Shown: positions 44,334-54,562, counted from the stretch's first letter. The stretch: DNA of 64,000 nucleotides from Streptoalloteichus hindustanus (GCF_900129375.1 NZ_FQVN01000003.1:310001-374000), one strand, 5' to 3'. Made by a program: numbers and translations. Notes: generated by a model not told the origin, from the letters alone.

Positions 44334-45374
44334 TCAGAGTTCGGGAGCCTCGTCCAGGGCGACGCGGAGCGCGGCCAGAACCCGCTCCGCCGGTCCGTGC
44401 GCGGTGAAGCCCGCCGCGAGCCGGTGCCCGCCGCCGCCCAACGCCTGCGCCGCCGCCCCGACGTCGAGCCGCCCGACCGCCCGCAGCGACACCGACCAAC
44501 CGCCGGTCGCGGTCTCCTTCAGCACGGCGGCGACCTCCGCCTCGACCGTGGTGCGCACCAGGTCGACGACGCTGTCCACCTCCTCGCTGCGCAGCCCCTC
44601 GGCGTCGGCCAGCCGCACGGTCGCGTGCACCAGGCCGAGCCCCCGCGCGGCCGCCGGCTCCAACCGGGCGCCGCCGAGGACCGTCGACAACATCGCCAAC
44701 CACCCGAAAGGGTGACTGTCGAGCAGCGGCCGCGTGGTCGCCTCGGGGTCCACGCCCGCCGAGAGCAGCCGGGCCGCGAGGACGTGCGTCTGCGCGCTCG
44801 CGTGCCGGAACGAGCGGGTGTCGGTCACCAGCCCGGCGTAGAGGCACCGGGCGATCGGCTCGTCCAGCGGCTCGCCCAGGAGGTCCAGGAGCCGGGCCGC
44901 GAGGACCGCCGTGGCCTCGGCCCGGTCATCCACGTAGTGGTGCGTGCCGAACCTCGTGTTCGAGGCGTGGTGGTCCACCACCAACACCTGCCCGCCGGCG
45001 GCGGTCGTGCCGGCCACCCGGTCGCCGAGCGGGCCGAGCCGCCCCACGCTGCCGGTGTCCATCACCACCAGCAGCGGCGGCGCCGGCGGCACATCCGCCG
45101 CCGGCACCAGCAGCCCGGCGACGTCCAGGTCCCGCAGCGACTCCGGCACCACGGCCGGCTCGCCGAAGGACACCCGCACCACCGCGCCGCGCCGGTGCAA
45201 CGCCAACCCGACGGCCAGCGCGCTGCCCAGCGCGTCCGCGTCCGGGTTCACGTGCGCCAGCAGAGTCACGTCGGACGCCCCGGCGAGCAACCGGGCCGCC
45301 GTCGCCAGCTCGCCGGCGGCCGGATCGGCGCCCGTCACCCGCACGCCGCTCGTCTCGCCGCCCAGCCCGCTCAC
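44334..45374 (-). CDS. nrnA: DHH-family phosphoesterase (nanoRNase/pAp phosphatase)
   Basis: Degrades short oligoribonucleotides and 3'-phosphoadenosine 5'-phosphate. DHH motifs: LLAHVNPDADALGSALA, VVMDTGSVGRLG, VLVVDHHASNTRFG and, in the DHHA1 domain, GGGGHRLAAGF. It is the Rv2837c equivalent in the conserved rbfA-nrnA-dinF order. The start is uncertain: the GTG at 45374 gives 346 aa, the GTG at 45338 gives 334, and a GTG at 45512 with AGGA close by would add about 46 Gly-rich residues and begin 10 bp after rbfA. Confidence 0.88.
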   Translation of the reverse strand: MSGLGGETSGVRVTGADPAAGELATAARLLAGASDVTLLAHVNPDADALGSALAVGLALHRRGAVVRVSFGEPAVVPESLRDLDVAGLLVPAADVPPAPPLLVVMDTGSVGRLGPLGDRVAGTTAAGGQVLVVDHHASNTRFGTHHYVDDRAEATAVLAARLLDLLGEPLDEPIARCLYAGLVTDTRSFRHASAQTHVLAARLLSAGVDPEATTRPLLDSHPFGWLAMLSTVLGGARLEPAAARGLGLVHATVRLADAEGLRSEEVDSVVDLVRTTVEAEVAAVLKETATGGWSVSLRAVGRLDVGAAAQALGGGGHRLAAGFTAHGPAERVLAALRVALDEAPEL

Positions 45375-45522
45375 CTCCGCGCCACCGCCCCCCACAGCAC
45401 CGGGATTCCGGGACCCACCCACACCCGGTTCAGCTTCACCCACCACGGGGAACAGGTCTACCCCCCGCGTCGACGACGCGGAGCACGACCCCCGCCCGCG
45501 CCGGGTCGCCACGATTCCTGGT

Positions 45523-45978
45523 TCAGCCCCGCCCGGTGTCGTCGAGCTCGTCCTCCTCGGCGCGGGGCGCCTTGTACGGGTCGGACTCGCCGGCGGGCTC
45601 CGCGCCCGCGGCCAGCCGCGCGACCTCGGCGTCGGCCTCCCTGGCCTTGGCCAGCAGGTCGTGGATCCGCTGCGCGTCCTCCGGCACGGTGTCCGCGACG
45701 AAGGTCAGCGTGGGGGTGAACCGCACCCCGGTGCCCTGACCGACCATGCCGCGGAGCACGCCCTTGGCGCTCTCCAGGGCCGCCGCGGTCGCGGCGCGGT
45801 CGGTGTCGTCACCGAAGACGGTGTAGTACACGGTCGCGTCCCGCAGGTCGGCCGTCACCTTCGCGTCGGTGATCGTGACCATCGCCAGTCGCGGGTCCTT
45901 GACCTCGTGCTCCAGCCCGGACGCGACGATCTGCGCGATCCGCTTGGCCAGCTTGCGGGCGCGGGCCGGGTCGGCCAC
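45523..45978 (-). CDS. rbfA: Ribosome-binding factor A
   Basis: 151 residues. [23 protein letters not shown], then [31 protein letters not shown], is the RbfA KH-like fold acting in 30S maturation. [15 protein letters not shown] contains the conserved R-x-TP-L-F strand. The C-terminal acidic tail ([12 protein letters not shown]) is typical of actinobacteria. The GTG at 45978 has GGAGGAG upstream. It lies between the YlxP-like gene and nrnA on the same strand. Confidence 0.93.
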   Translation of the reverse strand: MADPARARKLAKRIAQIVASGLEHEVKDPRLAMVTITDAKVTADLRDATVYYTVFGDDTDRAATAAALESAKGVLRGMVGQGTGVRFTPTLTFVADTVPEDAQRIHDLLAKAREADAEVARLAAGAEPAGESDPYKAPRAEEDELDDTGRG

Positions 45979-46060
45979 GGCGCTCCTCCCTCTTCTCCCA
46001 GAACGTTCGAAAGTCCACGCGGAGGCGGGGCGCGCGGCCCCGGCTCCGCCGGACGGCGGA

Positions 46061-46357
46061 CTAGTCGTCCTCCGGACCCATCATGCGTTGTCTCGCCGAC
46101 AACAGCTCGAGCTCGGGCCGGCCGGCCACCAGCCGCTCGCACGCGTCGAGCACGTCCCGCGCGTGCGCCGCGTCCGGGGCCACCACCGCGACCCCGAGCA
46201 GGGCTCTCCGGTGCAGGTCGAGATGACCGGCCTCGGCCACCGAGACCTCGAACCGGCGTCGCAGCTCGGCGAGCACCGGCCGCACCACCGACCGCTTCTC
46301 CTTCAACGAGTGGACGTCGCCGAGCAACACGTCCAGCTCCAGGGCGCCGACGTACAC
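46061..46357 (-). CDS. DUF503 protein (YlxP-like)
   Basis: 98 residues. [27 protein letters not shown] and [25 protein letters not shown] are the signature of DUF503, a small protein kept between infB and rbfA. In B. subtilis YlxP is linked to ribosome assembly. I prefer the GTG at 46357 (GGGGGG just upstream, family-standard length) to the ORF start at 46423, because the latter would translate the infB terminator hairpin. Confidence 0.85.
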   Translation of the reverse strand: MYVGALELDVLLGDVHSLKEKRSVVRPVLAELRRRFEVSVAEAGHLDLHRRALLGVAVVAPDAAHARDVLDACERLVAGRPELELLSARQRMMGPEDD

Positions 46358-46381
46358 GATCCCCCCGTCCACGAGCGAAGA

Positions 46382-46417
46382 GGCCCCGGGGCCGGTCGTC
46401 GGACCGGCCCCGGGGCC
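46382..46417 (-). terminator. Strong GC hairpin after infB
   Basis: GGCCCCGGGGCCGGTC (46382-46397) and GACCGGCCCCGGGGCC (46402-46417), perfect 16-bp arms with loop GTCG, 7 bp past the infB stop. No T-run; partial read-through into the YlxP-like gene is likely. Confidence 0.7.
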
Positions 46418-46424
46418 CACCACG

Positions 46425-49400
46425 TCAGCTCCGCGGCTTCTCGCGCATCTCGTAGGTCTCGATCACGTCGTCGACCTTCAGGTCGCCGTACGAGCCGAGG
46501 GTGAGACCGCACTCGTAGCCCTCGCGGACCTCGGTGACGTCGTCCTTGAACCGCCGCAACGAGGCGATGGGCAGGTTCTCGGCGACGACCACGTTGTCCC
46601 GCAGCAGGCGCGCCTTGGAGTTCCGCTTGATCTCGCCGGACAGCACCAGGCAACCGGCGATCGTGCCGAACTTGGAGGACTTGTAGACCTCGCGGACCTC
46701 GGCCCTGCCGAGCGCGACCTCCTCGTACTCCGGCTTGAGCATGCCCTTGAGGGCCTTCTCGATGTCCTCGATCGCCTGGTAGATGACCGAGTAGAAGCGG
46801 ATCTCCACGCCCTCGCGGTTGGCCAGCTCGGTGGCCTTGCCCTCGGCCCGGACGTTGAAGCCCAGGACGATGACGTTGTCCGCGATGGCGAGGTTGATGT
46901 CGCCTTCCTTGATGGCGCCGACACCCCGGTGGATGACCCGCAGCTCGACCTCGTCACCGACGTCGATCTTCATCAGGGCGTCCTCGAGGGCCTCGACGGT
47001 ACCCGAGTTGTCACCCTTGATGATCAGGTTGAGCTGGCTGGTCTCCTTGAGCGCGGAGTCCAGGTCCTCCAGGCTGATCCGCTTGCGGGCGGCGCGACGC
47101 GCGTTCTCCGCCGCGCGCTCGCGGGCCTGGCGGCGCTCGGCGATCTGCCGGGCGACCCGGTCCTCCTCGACGACGAGGAAGTTGTCGCCGGCGCCGGGCA
47201 CCGAGGTGAAACCGATCACCTGGACCGGACGGGACGGCGTCGCCTCCGCGACGTCCTGGCCGTGCTCGTCGAGCATCCGCCGCACGCGGCCGTAGGCGTC
47301 GCCGCCGACGATCGAGTCGCCGACCCGCAGGGTGCCGCGCTGCACCAGGACGGTCGCCACCGGACCACGCCCGCGGTCCAGGTGCGCCTCGATGGCCACG
47401 CCCTGCGCCGGCATCTCCGGGTTCGCCCGCAGGTCCAGCGCCGCGTCCGCGGTGAGCAGGATCGCCTCGAGCAGGTTCTCGATGTTGGTGCCCTGCTTGG
47501 CCGAGATGTCGACGAACATCGTCTCGCCGCCGTACTCCTCGGCCACCAGCCCGTACTCGGTGAGCTGCTGACGGATCTTGGAGGGGTTCGCGCCCTCCTT
47601 GTCGATCTTGTTCACCGCGACCACGATCGGCACCGAGGCCGCCTGGGCGTGGTTGATCGCCTCGACCGTCTGCGGCATGACGCCGTCGTCGGCCGCGACC
47701 ACCAGCACCGCGATGTCCGTGGACTTCGCGCCACGGGCACGCATGGCGGTGAACGCCTCGTGACCCGGGGTGTCGATGAACGTGATCAGCCGCTCGTTGC
47801 CCTCCAGCTCGGTCGACACCTGGTAGGCGCCGATGTGCTGGGTGATGCCGCCGGCCTCGTGCTCCCGCACGTTGGCCTTGCGGATGGTGTCGAGCAGGCG
47901 GGTCTTGCCGTGGTCGACGTGACCCATGACGGTGACCACCGGCGGGCGCGGCGCGAGGTCGGACTCGTCGCCGTCGTTCTCGCCGTAGCTGATGTCGAAC
48001 GACTCCAGCAGCTCGCGGTCCTCGTCCTCGGGGCTGACCACCTGGACCTGGTAGTTCATCTCCTGGCCCAGCAGCTCCAGCACCTCGTCGGAGACCGACT
48101 GAGTGGCCGTGACCATCTCGCCGAGGTGGAACAGCGCCTGCACCAGCGAGGCCGGGTTGGCGTTGATCTTCTCGGCGAAGTCGGTCAGCGACGCGCCGCG
48201 GGGCAGGCGGATGACCTCGCCGGTGCCCTTGGGCAGCCGCACGCCGCCGATCGACGGCGCCTGCATGTTGTCGAACTCCTGGCGCTTCTGCCGCTTCGAC
48301 TTGCGGCCACGCCGGGCCGGACCGCCGGGACGGCCGAACGCGCCGGCAGCGCCGCCGCGGCCACCGCCACCACCGCCGGGACGACCGCGGAAGCCGCCAC
48401 CGCCGGCCGGGGCGCCACCGCCACCGCCCGGGCGGAAGCCGCCGCCACCGCCGCCACCGCCACCGGGGCCGCCGCGGAAGCCGCCACCGCCGCCACCGCC
48501 ACCGGGGCCGCCGCGGAAGCCACCGCCGCCACCACCACCCGGACGGCCACCGCCGCCCGGACGGCCGCCGCCGCCACCGGGGCGGCCACCGCCGCCACCG
48601 GCCGGACGCGCCGGCCGCGGCGGCATCATGCCCGGGTTGGGCCGCGGCGGCATGTTGCCCGGGTTCGGGCGCGGACCGCCGGAGCCGGGGGCGCCGGCAC
48701 GCGGGCCGGGCGTCGGCCGACCCTCACCGGGACGCCCGCCGCCGGGGCCGCCCTGACGCTGACCGGGACCCGGACGCGGGCCGCCCTGCGGACGCGGGGC
48801 GGGCGCGCCGGAGCCGACGCCGAACGGGTTGTTGCCGGGACGCGGCGCGCGCGGGCCGGGCTTCGGGGACTGCGGGCGCGGCGGAACCACACCGGGGGCG
48901 GGAGCGCCGCCGCCCTGGCTCGGGCCACCGGAACGCGGACCCGGACGCGGGCCGGGACGGGGACCCTGCGGCGCCTGGGGCGCCTGCTGGGCCGGAGTCG
49001 CCGGCTTCGGAGCGGCCGGGGCCGGGGCCTGCGCCGCCGGAGCCTGGGCCGCCGGGGCCTGCGCCGCCGGCTGCTGCTGCGCGGGCTGCGGGGCCTGCGG
49101 AGCCGGGGCCGCCGGCTTCGGGGCCGCCGGGCCCGGCTTCGGAGCCGCCGGACGCGGACCCGGACGCGGGCCCGGCATGGCGGCCGGCCGCGGCGCGGCC
49201 GGGGTCGCCGGCTGGGCGGCCGGCGGCTGGGCCGGCGCCGGGGTGGGCTGGGCCGTCTCCGGCCGCGCGGCCGGAGGGGTCGGGGCGGGCGCCGACGGGG
49301 CGGGCGCCGGGGCCGCCGCCGCGGGGGCGGGCGGACGCGGAGCCGCCGGACGCGGCGCGGACGGGCGGGGCCTGCCCTCGCCCTTGCCCGCCCGGGGGAA

Positions 49401-49550
49401 CGCGTCGCGGAGCTTGCGGGCGACGGGCGCCTCCACCGTGGAGGACGCCGACTTGACGAACTCCCCAAGCTCCTTGAGCTTGTTCAGAACTTCCTTGCTC
49501 GTGACTCCGAGCTCTTTCGCGAGCTCGTGCACGCGGGCCTTGCCTGCCAC
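46425..49550 (-). CDS. infB: Translation initiation factor IF-2
   Basis: GTPase that places fMet-tRNA on the 30S subunit, 1041 residues. The N-terminal IF2_N segment is [21 protein letters not shown] Pro/Ala-rich stretch (about 52-300) and a Gly/Arg/Phe-rich stretch (about 303-402, [13 protein letters not shown] repeats) follow. The G domain has G1 GHVDHGKT (about 543-550), G3 DTPGH and G4 NKID, followed by domains II-IV. The GTG at 49550 ([10 protein letters not shown]) is preferred to ATG 49562, because AGGAG lies 4 bp upstream and homologues begin there. The Gly/RGG-like block is unusually long. Confidence 0.95.
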   Translation of the reverse strand: MAGKARVHELAKELGVTSKEVLNKLKELGEFVKSASSTVEAPVARKLRDAFPRAGKGEGRPRPSAPRPAAPRPPAPAAAAPAPAPSAPAPTPPAARPETAQPTPAPAQPPAAQPATPAAPRPAAMPGPRPGPRPAAPKPGPAAPKPAAPAPQAPQPAQQQPAAQAPAAQAPAAQAPAPAAPKPATPAQQAPQAPQGPRPGPRPGPRSGGPSQGGGAPAPGVVPPRPQSPKPGPRAPRPGNNPFGVGSGAPAPRPQGGPRPGPGQRQGGPGGGRPGEGRPTPGPRAGAPGSGGPRPNPGNMPPRPNPGMMPPRPARPAGGGGGRPGGGGGRPGGGGRPGGGGGGGFRGGPGGGGGGGGFRGGPGGGGGGGGGFRPGGGGGAPAGGGGFRGRPGGGGGGRGGAAGAFGRPGGPARRGRKSKRQKRQEFDNMQAPSIGGVRLPKGTGEVIRLPRGASLTDFAEKINANPASLVQALFHLGEMVTATQSVSDEVLELLGQEMNYQVQVVSPEDEDRELLESFDISYGENDGDESDLAPRPPVVTVMGHVDHGKTRLLDTIRKANVREHEAGGITQHIGAYQVSTELEGNERLITFIDTPGHEAFTAMRARGAKSTDIAVLVVAADDGVMPQTVEAINHAQAASVPIVVAVNKIDKEGANPSKIRQQLTEYGLVAEEYGGETMFVDISAKQGTNIENLLEAILLTADAALDLRANPEMPAQGVAIEAHLDRGRGPVATVLVQRGTLRVGDSIVGGDAYGRVRRMLDEHGQDVAEATPSRPVQVIGFTSVPGAGDNFLVVEEDRVARQIAERRQARERAAENARRAARKRISLEDLDSALKETSQLNLIIKGDNSGTVEALEDALMKIDVGDEVELRVIHRGVGAIKEGDINLAIADNVIVLGFNVRAEGKATELANREGVEIRFYSVIYQAIEDIEKALKGMLKPEYEEVALGRAEVREVYKSSKFGTIAGCLVLSGEIKRNSKARLLRDNVVVAENLPIASLRRFKDDVTEVREGYECGLTLGSYGDLKVDDVIETYEMREKPRS
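48360..48600. repeat. Low-complexity GGN/CCN repeat coding the IF-2 glycine tract
   Basis: Degenerate trinucleotide-type repeats (gcc-acc-gcc units on the plus strand) encode Gly runs with FRGG/RPGG inserts. The repeated block of about 42 bp occurs at least twice nearly identically (around 48440-48520). Prone to length variation. Confidence 0.7.
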
Positions 49551-49703
49551 TGCTCTCCTCATCTGGGGAGGCCGGGCGGCTGGTCCCGCTCGACCTCGTA
49601 CCTACCGTCGAAGCGCGTTCATGGCTTCAGCTTCACGGCTGATTCATGACGGGTCGACCTGCTTCCTCATCTGCCTGCCGGGCGCGGGGACGTCCCACGC
49701 CGG

Positions 49704-49967
49704 TCAAGTCCCGAGCCGCTGTTCGAGGTGCTCCCGCACGGCCGCGACGTCGAGCGGCCCCGGCACGCGCAACGCGCGCGGGAACGCTCGCCGCCGCTCC
49801 GCGACGCGCAGACACTCCGGGTCGGGGTGCAACCACGCCCCCCGCCCCGGCCGCCTGCGTCCCGGGTCGGGGACCAGAACCCCGGCCACGAGCACCACGC
49901 GCAACAGCTCGGCATCCACCGCCCGGAGGCGGCAACCAACGCACGTCCGTACTGGACCGATGTGCAC
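49704..49967 (-). CDS. ylxR: YlxR (DUF448) RNA-binding-type protein
   Basis: 87 residues. PVRTCVGCRLRAVDAELLRV is the YlxR signature (RTCVGC). RRRPGRGAWLHPDPECLRVAERR carries the conserved GRGAxLxxxxxC segment. The homologue in B. subtilis (RnpM) modulates RNase P; a function in actinobacteria is not established. The ATG at 49967 starts MHIGPVRTC. It lies between nusA and infB, 50 bp downstream of nusA, the classic nusA-ylxR-infB order. Confidence 0.9.
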   Translation of the reverse strand: MHIGPVRTCVGCRLRAVDAELLRVVLVAGVLVPDPGRRRPGRGAWLHPDPECLRVAERRRAFPRALRVPGPLDVAAVREHLEQRLGT

Positions 49968-50017
49968 GGATTGATGCTCCCAGGCGTGTGAACCAACAAG
50001 AGTTTAGCGCTTGACCT

Positions 50018-51052
50018 TCACTCGACCGAACCGGCCGTCGACGCGCCCGCCTCAGCCGCCCCGCCAGCCGTCGCGGCGGGGTCGGCGTCGCTGCGGATGT
50101 CGATCCGCCAACCGGTCAACCGAGCGGCGAGGCGGGCGTTCTGCCCCTCCTTGCCGATGGCCAACGAGAGCTGGAAATCGGGGACCACGACCCGCGCGGT
50201 CTTGGCCCGTTCGTCCAGCACCCTGACGGAGACAACCTTCGCGGGCGACAGCGCATTCCCGACGAAGGTGGCCGGGTCGTCCGAGTAGTCGATGATGTCG
50301 ATCTTCTCGCCGTGCAGCTCGCTCATGACGTTGCGCACCCGCGCGCCCATCGGGCCGATGCACGCGCCCTTGGCGTTGACCCCGGTCACGGTGGACCGCA
50401 CCGCGATCTTGGAGCGGTGACCGGCCTCACGCGCCACCGCCGGGATCTCGACGGTCCCGTCCGCGATCTCCGGCACCTCCAGCGCGAACAGCCGGCGCAC
50501 CAGGTTGGGGTGGGTCCGCGACAGCGTGATCTGCGGGCCGCGCACGGTCCGCGACACGCCGACGACGTAGCACTTCAGCCGCGTGCCGTGGTCGTAGCTC
50601 TCGCCGGGCACCTGCTCGGCCGGCGGGATGACGCCCTCGGTGTCGCCGATCTGCACCACGACCATGCCCCGGGAGTTCGCCCTGGCGTCGCGCTGCACCA
50701 CGCCGGCGAGGATCTCGCCCTCCTTGGCCGAGAACTCGCCGAAGGTCCGCTCGTGCTCGGCGTCCCGCAGCCGCTGCAGGATGACCTGCCGGGCGGTGGT
50801 CGCCGCGATCCGGCCGAAGCCCTCGGGCGTGTCGTCCCACTCCTGGGCCACCTCGCCGTCCGGGCCCAGCTCCTGGGCCAGCACCCGCACCACGCCGGAC
50901 TTGCGGTCGATCTCGACCCTGGCGTGCGGGTAGTGCCCCTCGGTGTGCTTGTACGCGGTGAGCAGCGCGGTCTCGATCGCCTCGAGAACGGTCTCGAAGG
51001 GGATGTCCTTGTCACGCTCGATCGCGCGCAACGCCGCGATGTCGACGTTCAC
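50018..51052 (-). CDS. nusA: Transcription termination/antitermination factor NusA
   Basis: 344 residues. The N-terminal domain ([29 protein letters not shown]) binds RNA polymerase. The S1 domain (about 110-180) includes [26 protein letters not shown]1/KH2 contain [33 protein letters not shown] and [30 protein letters not shown]. No C-terminal acidic repeats, as usual in actinobacteria. The GTG at 51052 overlaps the rimP stop (GTGA), so they are coupled. Confidence 0.96.
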   Translation of the reverse strand: MNVDIAALRAIERDKDIPFETVLEAIETALLTAYKHTEGHYPHARVEIDRKSGVVRVLAQELGPDGEVAQEWDDTPEGFGRIAATTARQVILQRLRDAEHERTFGEFSAKEGEILAGVVQRDARANSRGMVVVQIGDTEGVIPPAEQVPGESYDHGTRLKCYVVGVSRTVRGPQITLSRTHPNLVRRLFALEVPEIADGTVEIPAVAREAGHRSKIAVRSTVTGVNAKGACIGPMGARVRNVMSELHGEKIDIIDYSDDPATFVGNALSPAKVVSVRVLDERAKTARVVVPDFQLSLAIGKEGQNARLAARLTGWRIDIRSDADPAATAGGAAEAGASTAGSVE

Positions 51053-51681
51053 CTCGACCCCTCCTCGTCGCCCGTCTCCGGCGCGTCCTCCGCGCCGCCT
51101 TCCCCGGCATCGCCGCCGGACGCGGCCCCGCCCCCCAGCAACGCCAGGTCGGCGGCGGCCGGCTGTCGGAACTCGATCTCCACCGTCGCCCTGGCCACGT
51201 CCTGGTAGGCCAGTCGGCGCAGCTCGCCGTCGACCAGCAGCACCACGCCCTCCTCGTCGGCGTCGCCCACCCGGCCGGTGAGCTCGCCGCCGTCGGCGAG
51301 CCGCACCGCGACCAGCCGCAGCCGGGCCCGTCGCCAGTGTCGGGGCCGGGTCAGCGGCCGGTCCACCCCGGGGGAGGTCACCTCCAGCGTGTACGGCCCG
51401 GCCAGCAGGTCGTCCCTGGCGTCCAGGGCAGCGGACACGGCGCGGCTGGCCTCGGCGACCTCGTCCAAGCCCACGCCGTCGTCGGAGTCGACGACGACGC
51501 GCACCAGCCGGCGGCGGCCGGCGGGCTGCACGTCGAGCAGCTCCAGGTCGAACCCGACGGCCTGGACGGCCGCGCGCACGACCGGTTCGAGCTGCGCGGT
51601 GAACTGATCACGCGCGGCGCGCGACGCGACTCGATCACCACGCTCGGCGCGCGGTGGCTCACCGCGCGGCGGGCTGGACAC
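51049..51681 (-). CDS. rimP: Ribosome maturation factor RimP
   Basis: 210 residues. [49 protein letters not shown] is the RimP N-terminal domain; [21 protein letters not shown] is its signature. The C-terminal Sm-like domain follows, with an acidic/Gly tail. It acts in 30S assembly. The GTG at 51681 has GGGGAG 8 bp upstream. First gene of rimP-nusA-ylxR-infB. Divergent from the lipoprotein gene; the 204-bp space between them should hold both promoters. Confidence 0.92.
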   Translation of the reverse strand: MSSPPRGEPPRAERGDRVASRAARDQFTAQLEPVVRAAVQAVGFDLELLDVQPAGRRRLVRVVVDSDDGVGLDEVAEASRAVSAALDARDDLLAGPYTLEVTSPGVDRPLTRPRHWRRARLRLVAVRLADGGELTGRVGDADEEGVVLLVDGELRRLAYQDVARATVEIEFRQPAAADLALLGGGAASGGDAGEGGAEDAPETGDEEGSR

Positions 51682-51885
51682 GTTGTCTCTCCCCGATGGT
51701 CTCCTGGTGCAGGCCAACACTCGCCGCGGGCCCGACGGCTGCCGGTCCCACGGCGACGGGCGACCGACGCTGCACGCCGCCGGTCGCGGTCGCCCAGCGT
51801 AGCGCGTCACTAGGCCGGCCAGGGCAGTGCCGATCACGCGCCGTCCGCGCGGGACCGCCACGATCGCCTGGCAGGATGACGGACC

Positions 51886-52404
51886 GTGACCTCGGAACCC
51901 TCCCGGCCCGGCCCGCTGCCACGGCGGCGGTTCCTGCTCGCGGGCGTCCTGGCCATGGCGGCGGCCCCGCTCGCCGCGGCCTGCACGGCCACCTCGCCCC
52001 CGCCGCCCGGTCCCGACCCCCTGGAGCCGCTCGCGGCGCGGGCGCGCGCCGACGCGGCGCTGGCGCGGGCGGTGGCGGACGCGCTCGGCGGCGCGGGCCA
52101 GGACCTCGCGCAGGCGGCCAACGCGGTCGCCGCCCACCGGAAGGCCCACGCCGAGGCGTTCGACCAGGAGATCCGCCGGGCGCGGCCGGGAACGGGCGCG
52201 GCCACCCCGCCGCCGGCCTCCTCCGACGCACCCCCGCCCCCACCCCCGCCGACCGCGGCCGCCGCGAAGACCGCGTTGGCCGACGCGCTAAAGGCCGCCG
52301 AGCAGGAGGCCCGCGCCCTGGTCCCGACGGCGCCGAGGCACCGGGCCGGGCTGCTCGGCTCGGTCACGGCGTCCTGCCTGAGCCTGCGGGAGGTGCTGGC
52401 GTGA
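51886..52404 (+). CDS. Alanine-rich lipoprotein (Rv2843-type position)
   Basis: 172 residues. The N-terminus has PRRRFLLAGVLAMAAAPLAAAC: twin-arginine-like RRRF and a lipobox ending in Cys33, so it is probably a membrane-anchored exported lipoprotein. The rest is Ala/Pro-rich helices with a PPPPPPP stretch and no recognised domain. The stop overlaps the GTG of the DUF4439 gene. In M. tuberculosis Rv2843-Rv2844 hold the same two-gene position beside rimP. Function unknown. Confidence 0.75.
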   Translation: MTSEPSRPGPLPRRRFLLAGVLAMAAAPLAAACTATSPPPPGPDPLEPLAARARADAALARAVADALGGAGQDLAQAANAVAAHRKAHAEAFDQEIRRARPGTGAATPPPASSDAPPPPPPPTAAAAKTALADALKAAEQEARALVPTAPRHRAGLLGSVTASCLSLREVLA

Positions 52405-52898
52405 CCTCGCCCGTCCCCGGCCAACCCGGACAACCGAGCTCGAACTCCCCCAAACCCGCGCTGGGCGGCGAGGCCACCGAGGCCGTGCAGCGGGCGTTGG
52501 CCGCCGAGCACGCCGCCGAGTGGAGCTACTCCCTGGTTTCGGTGCTCGTGGCCAAGGACATGGAGAAGGTCGTGGCCACGGGCGCCGCGCAGCGCAGGAC
52601 GCGCCGGGAGACCGTCGAGCGGATGCTGCGCGACGCCGGGGCGACGCCCGTCCCGCCCCAGCCCGCCTACCAGCCGCCCCGGCCGGTGACCGACGCGGCC
52701 TCGGCCGCCGAGTTGTTGGTCACAGCGGAGACCGACGCGGCCGGCGCCTGGCGCGCGGTGCTGGAGCGCACCGACGACCAGGGGCTGCGGCAGTTCGCCC
52801 TGGACGCGCTGACCGCCGCGGCGGTCCAGGCGACCAGGGTGCGGCGGGCGGCGCGGCAGGCGCCGCTGACGGTGCCGTTCCCCGGCCAGCCGGGGTGA
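52401..52898 (+). CDS. DUF4439 ferritin-like protein
   Basis: 165 residues, mostly helical. ALGGEATEAVQRALAAEHAAEWSYSLVSVL and TRRETVERMLRDAGATPVPPQPAYQPP match DUF4439. The fold is ferritin-like with a Glu/His pair in AAEHAAEWSY. The GTG at 52401 overlaps the upstream stop (GTGA). No secretion signal. Iron binding has not been shown for this family; the pair with the lipoprotein suggests an envelope role. The long in-frame extension upstream is a shadow. Confidence 0.8.
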   Translation: MTSPVPGQPGQPSSNSPKPALGGEATEAVQRALAAEHAAEWSYSLVSVLVAKDMEKVVATGAAQRRTRRETVERMLRDAGATPVPPQPAYQPPRPVTDAASAAELLVTAETDAAGAWRAVLERTDDQGLRQFALDALTAAAVQATRVRRAARQAPLTVPFPGQPG

Positions 52899-52911
52899 GG
52901 ACGCCCACCGG

Positions 52912-52937
52912 GACGCCCCCGTCGTCGCGGGGGCGTC
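52912..52937. terminator. Bidirectional hairpin terminator
   Basis: GACGCCCCCG (52912-52921), loop TCGTCG, CGGGGGCGTC (52928-52937), between the convergent DUF4439 gene and the following minus-strand gene, abutting its stop. Confidence 0.65.
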
Positions 52938-53687
52938 TCAGTTGGCGTGCTGGTGGCCGATCCGCAGGGCGTCCTGCGCGATCCGCTTGAGGAGGTCCTG
53001 GTCCTTGCGGTCCTCGGCGAAGAAGTCGGCCTCGGCGATGACCACCGCCCGGCCGTCCAGGGCGGCCGCGTAGCCGGCGTCGGTCAGCTTCGCGGGCCCG
53101 TTGGGCACCCGACGACCCTCCCGCAGGAGGTCGTTGACGTTGCCGGTGTTGTCGGTGTCGGTCAGCCGCTTGAGCTCCGCCGCGCCAGCGGCGTCGGGCA
53201 TGCGCACGACCGAGAGCGCCACCACCACGTCGGCGCCCTCCTTGCTCCTCGTCGTCAGCAGGAGCTGGACCAGCAGCTCGCAGGGCCTCTCGGAGAAGAA
53301 TTCCTTGACCTTGGTGTAGGCGTGGGCCGCGCAGTTGATGTCGCGCTGCTCGGCCTGCTGGACGAACTCGTAGTCGCCGTAACCGCCCTGCGGCGTGGTC
53401 GACGCCGGCACGGCCTTCCCCCGGGTCTCGTTGCCGCCGGTGAGCAGCATCCACGCCGTTCCGGACAGCACGGCGACCGCGACCAGGCCGACCAGCGCCA
53501 GCGCGATCCGCAGGCCTCTGCCGGCGCCGGGCGGCGGTGGCGGCGGCGGCGGGGCCGCCGGCTCGGGCTCGTCGGCGACGGCGTGCTCGCGGATCAGGAG
53601 CACCGGCATCTGCGCGGTGTCCGTGGGCCGAGGCGGGAACTTCGGCAGCCGCTGGGTCTGCTCCGCGGGGTTCTCGTGATCGGACAC
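52938..53687 (-). CDS. Single-pass membrane protein of unknown function
   Basis: 249 residues. The N-terminal 60 residues are polar with a Pro run, then one transmembrane helix (about 61-84, LRIALALVGLVAVAVLSGTAWMLL). The outer domain of 165 residues has two cysteines (NCAAHAY, PCELLV) and segments such as DVVVALSVVRMPDAAGAAELKRL and GRAVVIAEADFFAEDRKDQDLL. It looks like a type II protein with an extracytoplasmic domain. I do not recognise the family. The ATG at 53687 starts MSDHENPAEQ. Confidence 0.6.
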   Translation of the reverse strand: MSDHENPAEQTQRLPKFPPRPTDTAQMPVLLIREHAVADEPEPAAPPPPPPPPGAGRGLRIALALVGLVAVAVLSGTAWMLLTGGNETRGKAVPASTTPQGGYGDYEFVQQAEQRDINCAAHAYTKVKEFFSERPCELLVQLLLTTRSKEGADVVVALSVVRMPDAAGAAELKRLTDTDNTGNVNDLLREGRRVPNGPAKLTDAGYAAALDGRAVVIAEADFFAEDRKDQDLLKRIAQDALRIGHQHAN

Positions 53688-53953
53688 GGGGTCTCACCGT
53701 AAGGGGTGATCGTCGGTCGCGGTAATCGTCAACTCCGCCATTCTCGTGACACGCCGTCGCGGGGCATAACCCATACGTAGTAACGCAAACGGAGCAAACT
53801 GGCTCTGGCCAGGCACGGTCACCTCGGTCTCCCGACCGGGACGGCCGCCAGGGCGGGATCGCGTCGCACCCGGACCGGGGCGGCCGGCTTCCCTCGTCCG
53901 ATGGGTTACACCGTCTCGTGCGGCGGGTGAACGATCGGACGTACCGTGTGCGC

Positions 53954-54373
53954 GTGCTCAGCGAGGAGATCCAGATCCGCACCGGCTCCGTCGAGGTGGT
54001 CTACGACCTGACCGCCGAGTGCGAGCGGTTCCTCTCCGGCCCGAGCGGTCCCGGGCGCGCCGACGGCCTGCTGCACGTGTGGGTGCCGCACGCGACCGCC
54101 GGACTGGCCGTGATCGAGACCGGTTCGGGCAGCGACGACGACCTGTTGGCCGCGTTGCGCGACCTGCTGCCGGCCGACGACCGGTGGCGGCACCGGCACG
54201 GGTCCCCCGGCCACGGCAGGGACCACGTGCTGCCCGCCCTCCTGCCGCCCTACGCCACCGTGCCGGTGCTGGGTGGTCGGATGACCCTCGGCACGTGGCA
54301 GTCCCTCTGTCTGGTGGACACCAACGTCGACAATCCGGTGCGGACCGTGCGGCTGAGCTTCCTCCGGGGTTAA
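53954..54373 (+). CDS. YjbQ/UPF0047 family protein
   Basis: About 139 residues. LLHVWVPHATAGLAVIETGSGSDDDLL, RHRHGSPGHGRDHVLPALLPP and LGGRMTLGTWQSLCLVDTNVDNPVR are the conserved YjbQ blocks, with several His/Glu/Asp residues in the proposed active site. The family is annotated as secondary thiamine-phosphate synthase, but its true role is unclear. The ORF opens at 53918; I favour the GTG at 53954 because family homology begins there and TACCGT ends 6 bp upstream (leaderless). Confidence 0.85.
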   Translation: MLSEEIQIRTGSVEVVYDLTAECERFLSGPSGPGRADGLLHVWVPHATAGLAVIETGSGSDDDLLAALRDLLPADDRWRHRHGSPGHGRDHVLPALLPPYATVPVLGGRMTLGTWQSLCLVDTNVDNPVRTVRLSFLRG

Positions 54374-54562
54374 GCCGGTGGCGAGATTGAGCACCCGGCC
54401 GTGTGGAGCATCGGACACGCCGAACGCGCCGCACCCGGTCCGACTTCCCCGTACCGTATCGAAACCAATACCCTCGGTGACATCAACCCTGGGACGCGTC
54501 CGCCGACGAGACCTGACGACGAGCCGTGTTCCCTGCCACGGGGATGTGATGGACGGAGTGCC

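Noticed and set aside
48360-48600. Possible CRISPR or minisatellite array
   Set aside because: The repeats are in-frame Gly codons of infB with no regular spacers; no cas genes are present.
46929-49649. 906-codon plus-strand open frame antisense to infB
   Set aside because: Its His/Arg/Gly/Leu-rich product mirrors the G/C-rich codon pattern of infB on the other strand, which carries all IF-2 motifs. No domain is seen in the antisense protein.
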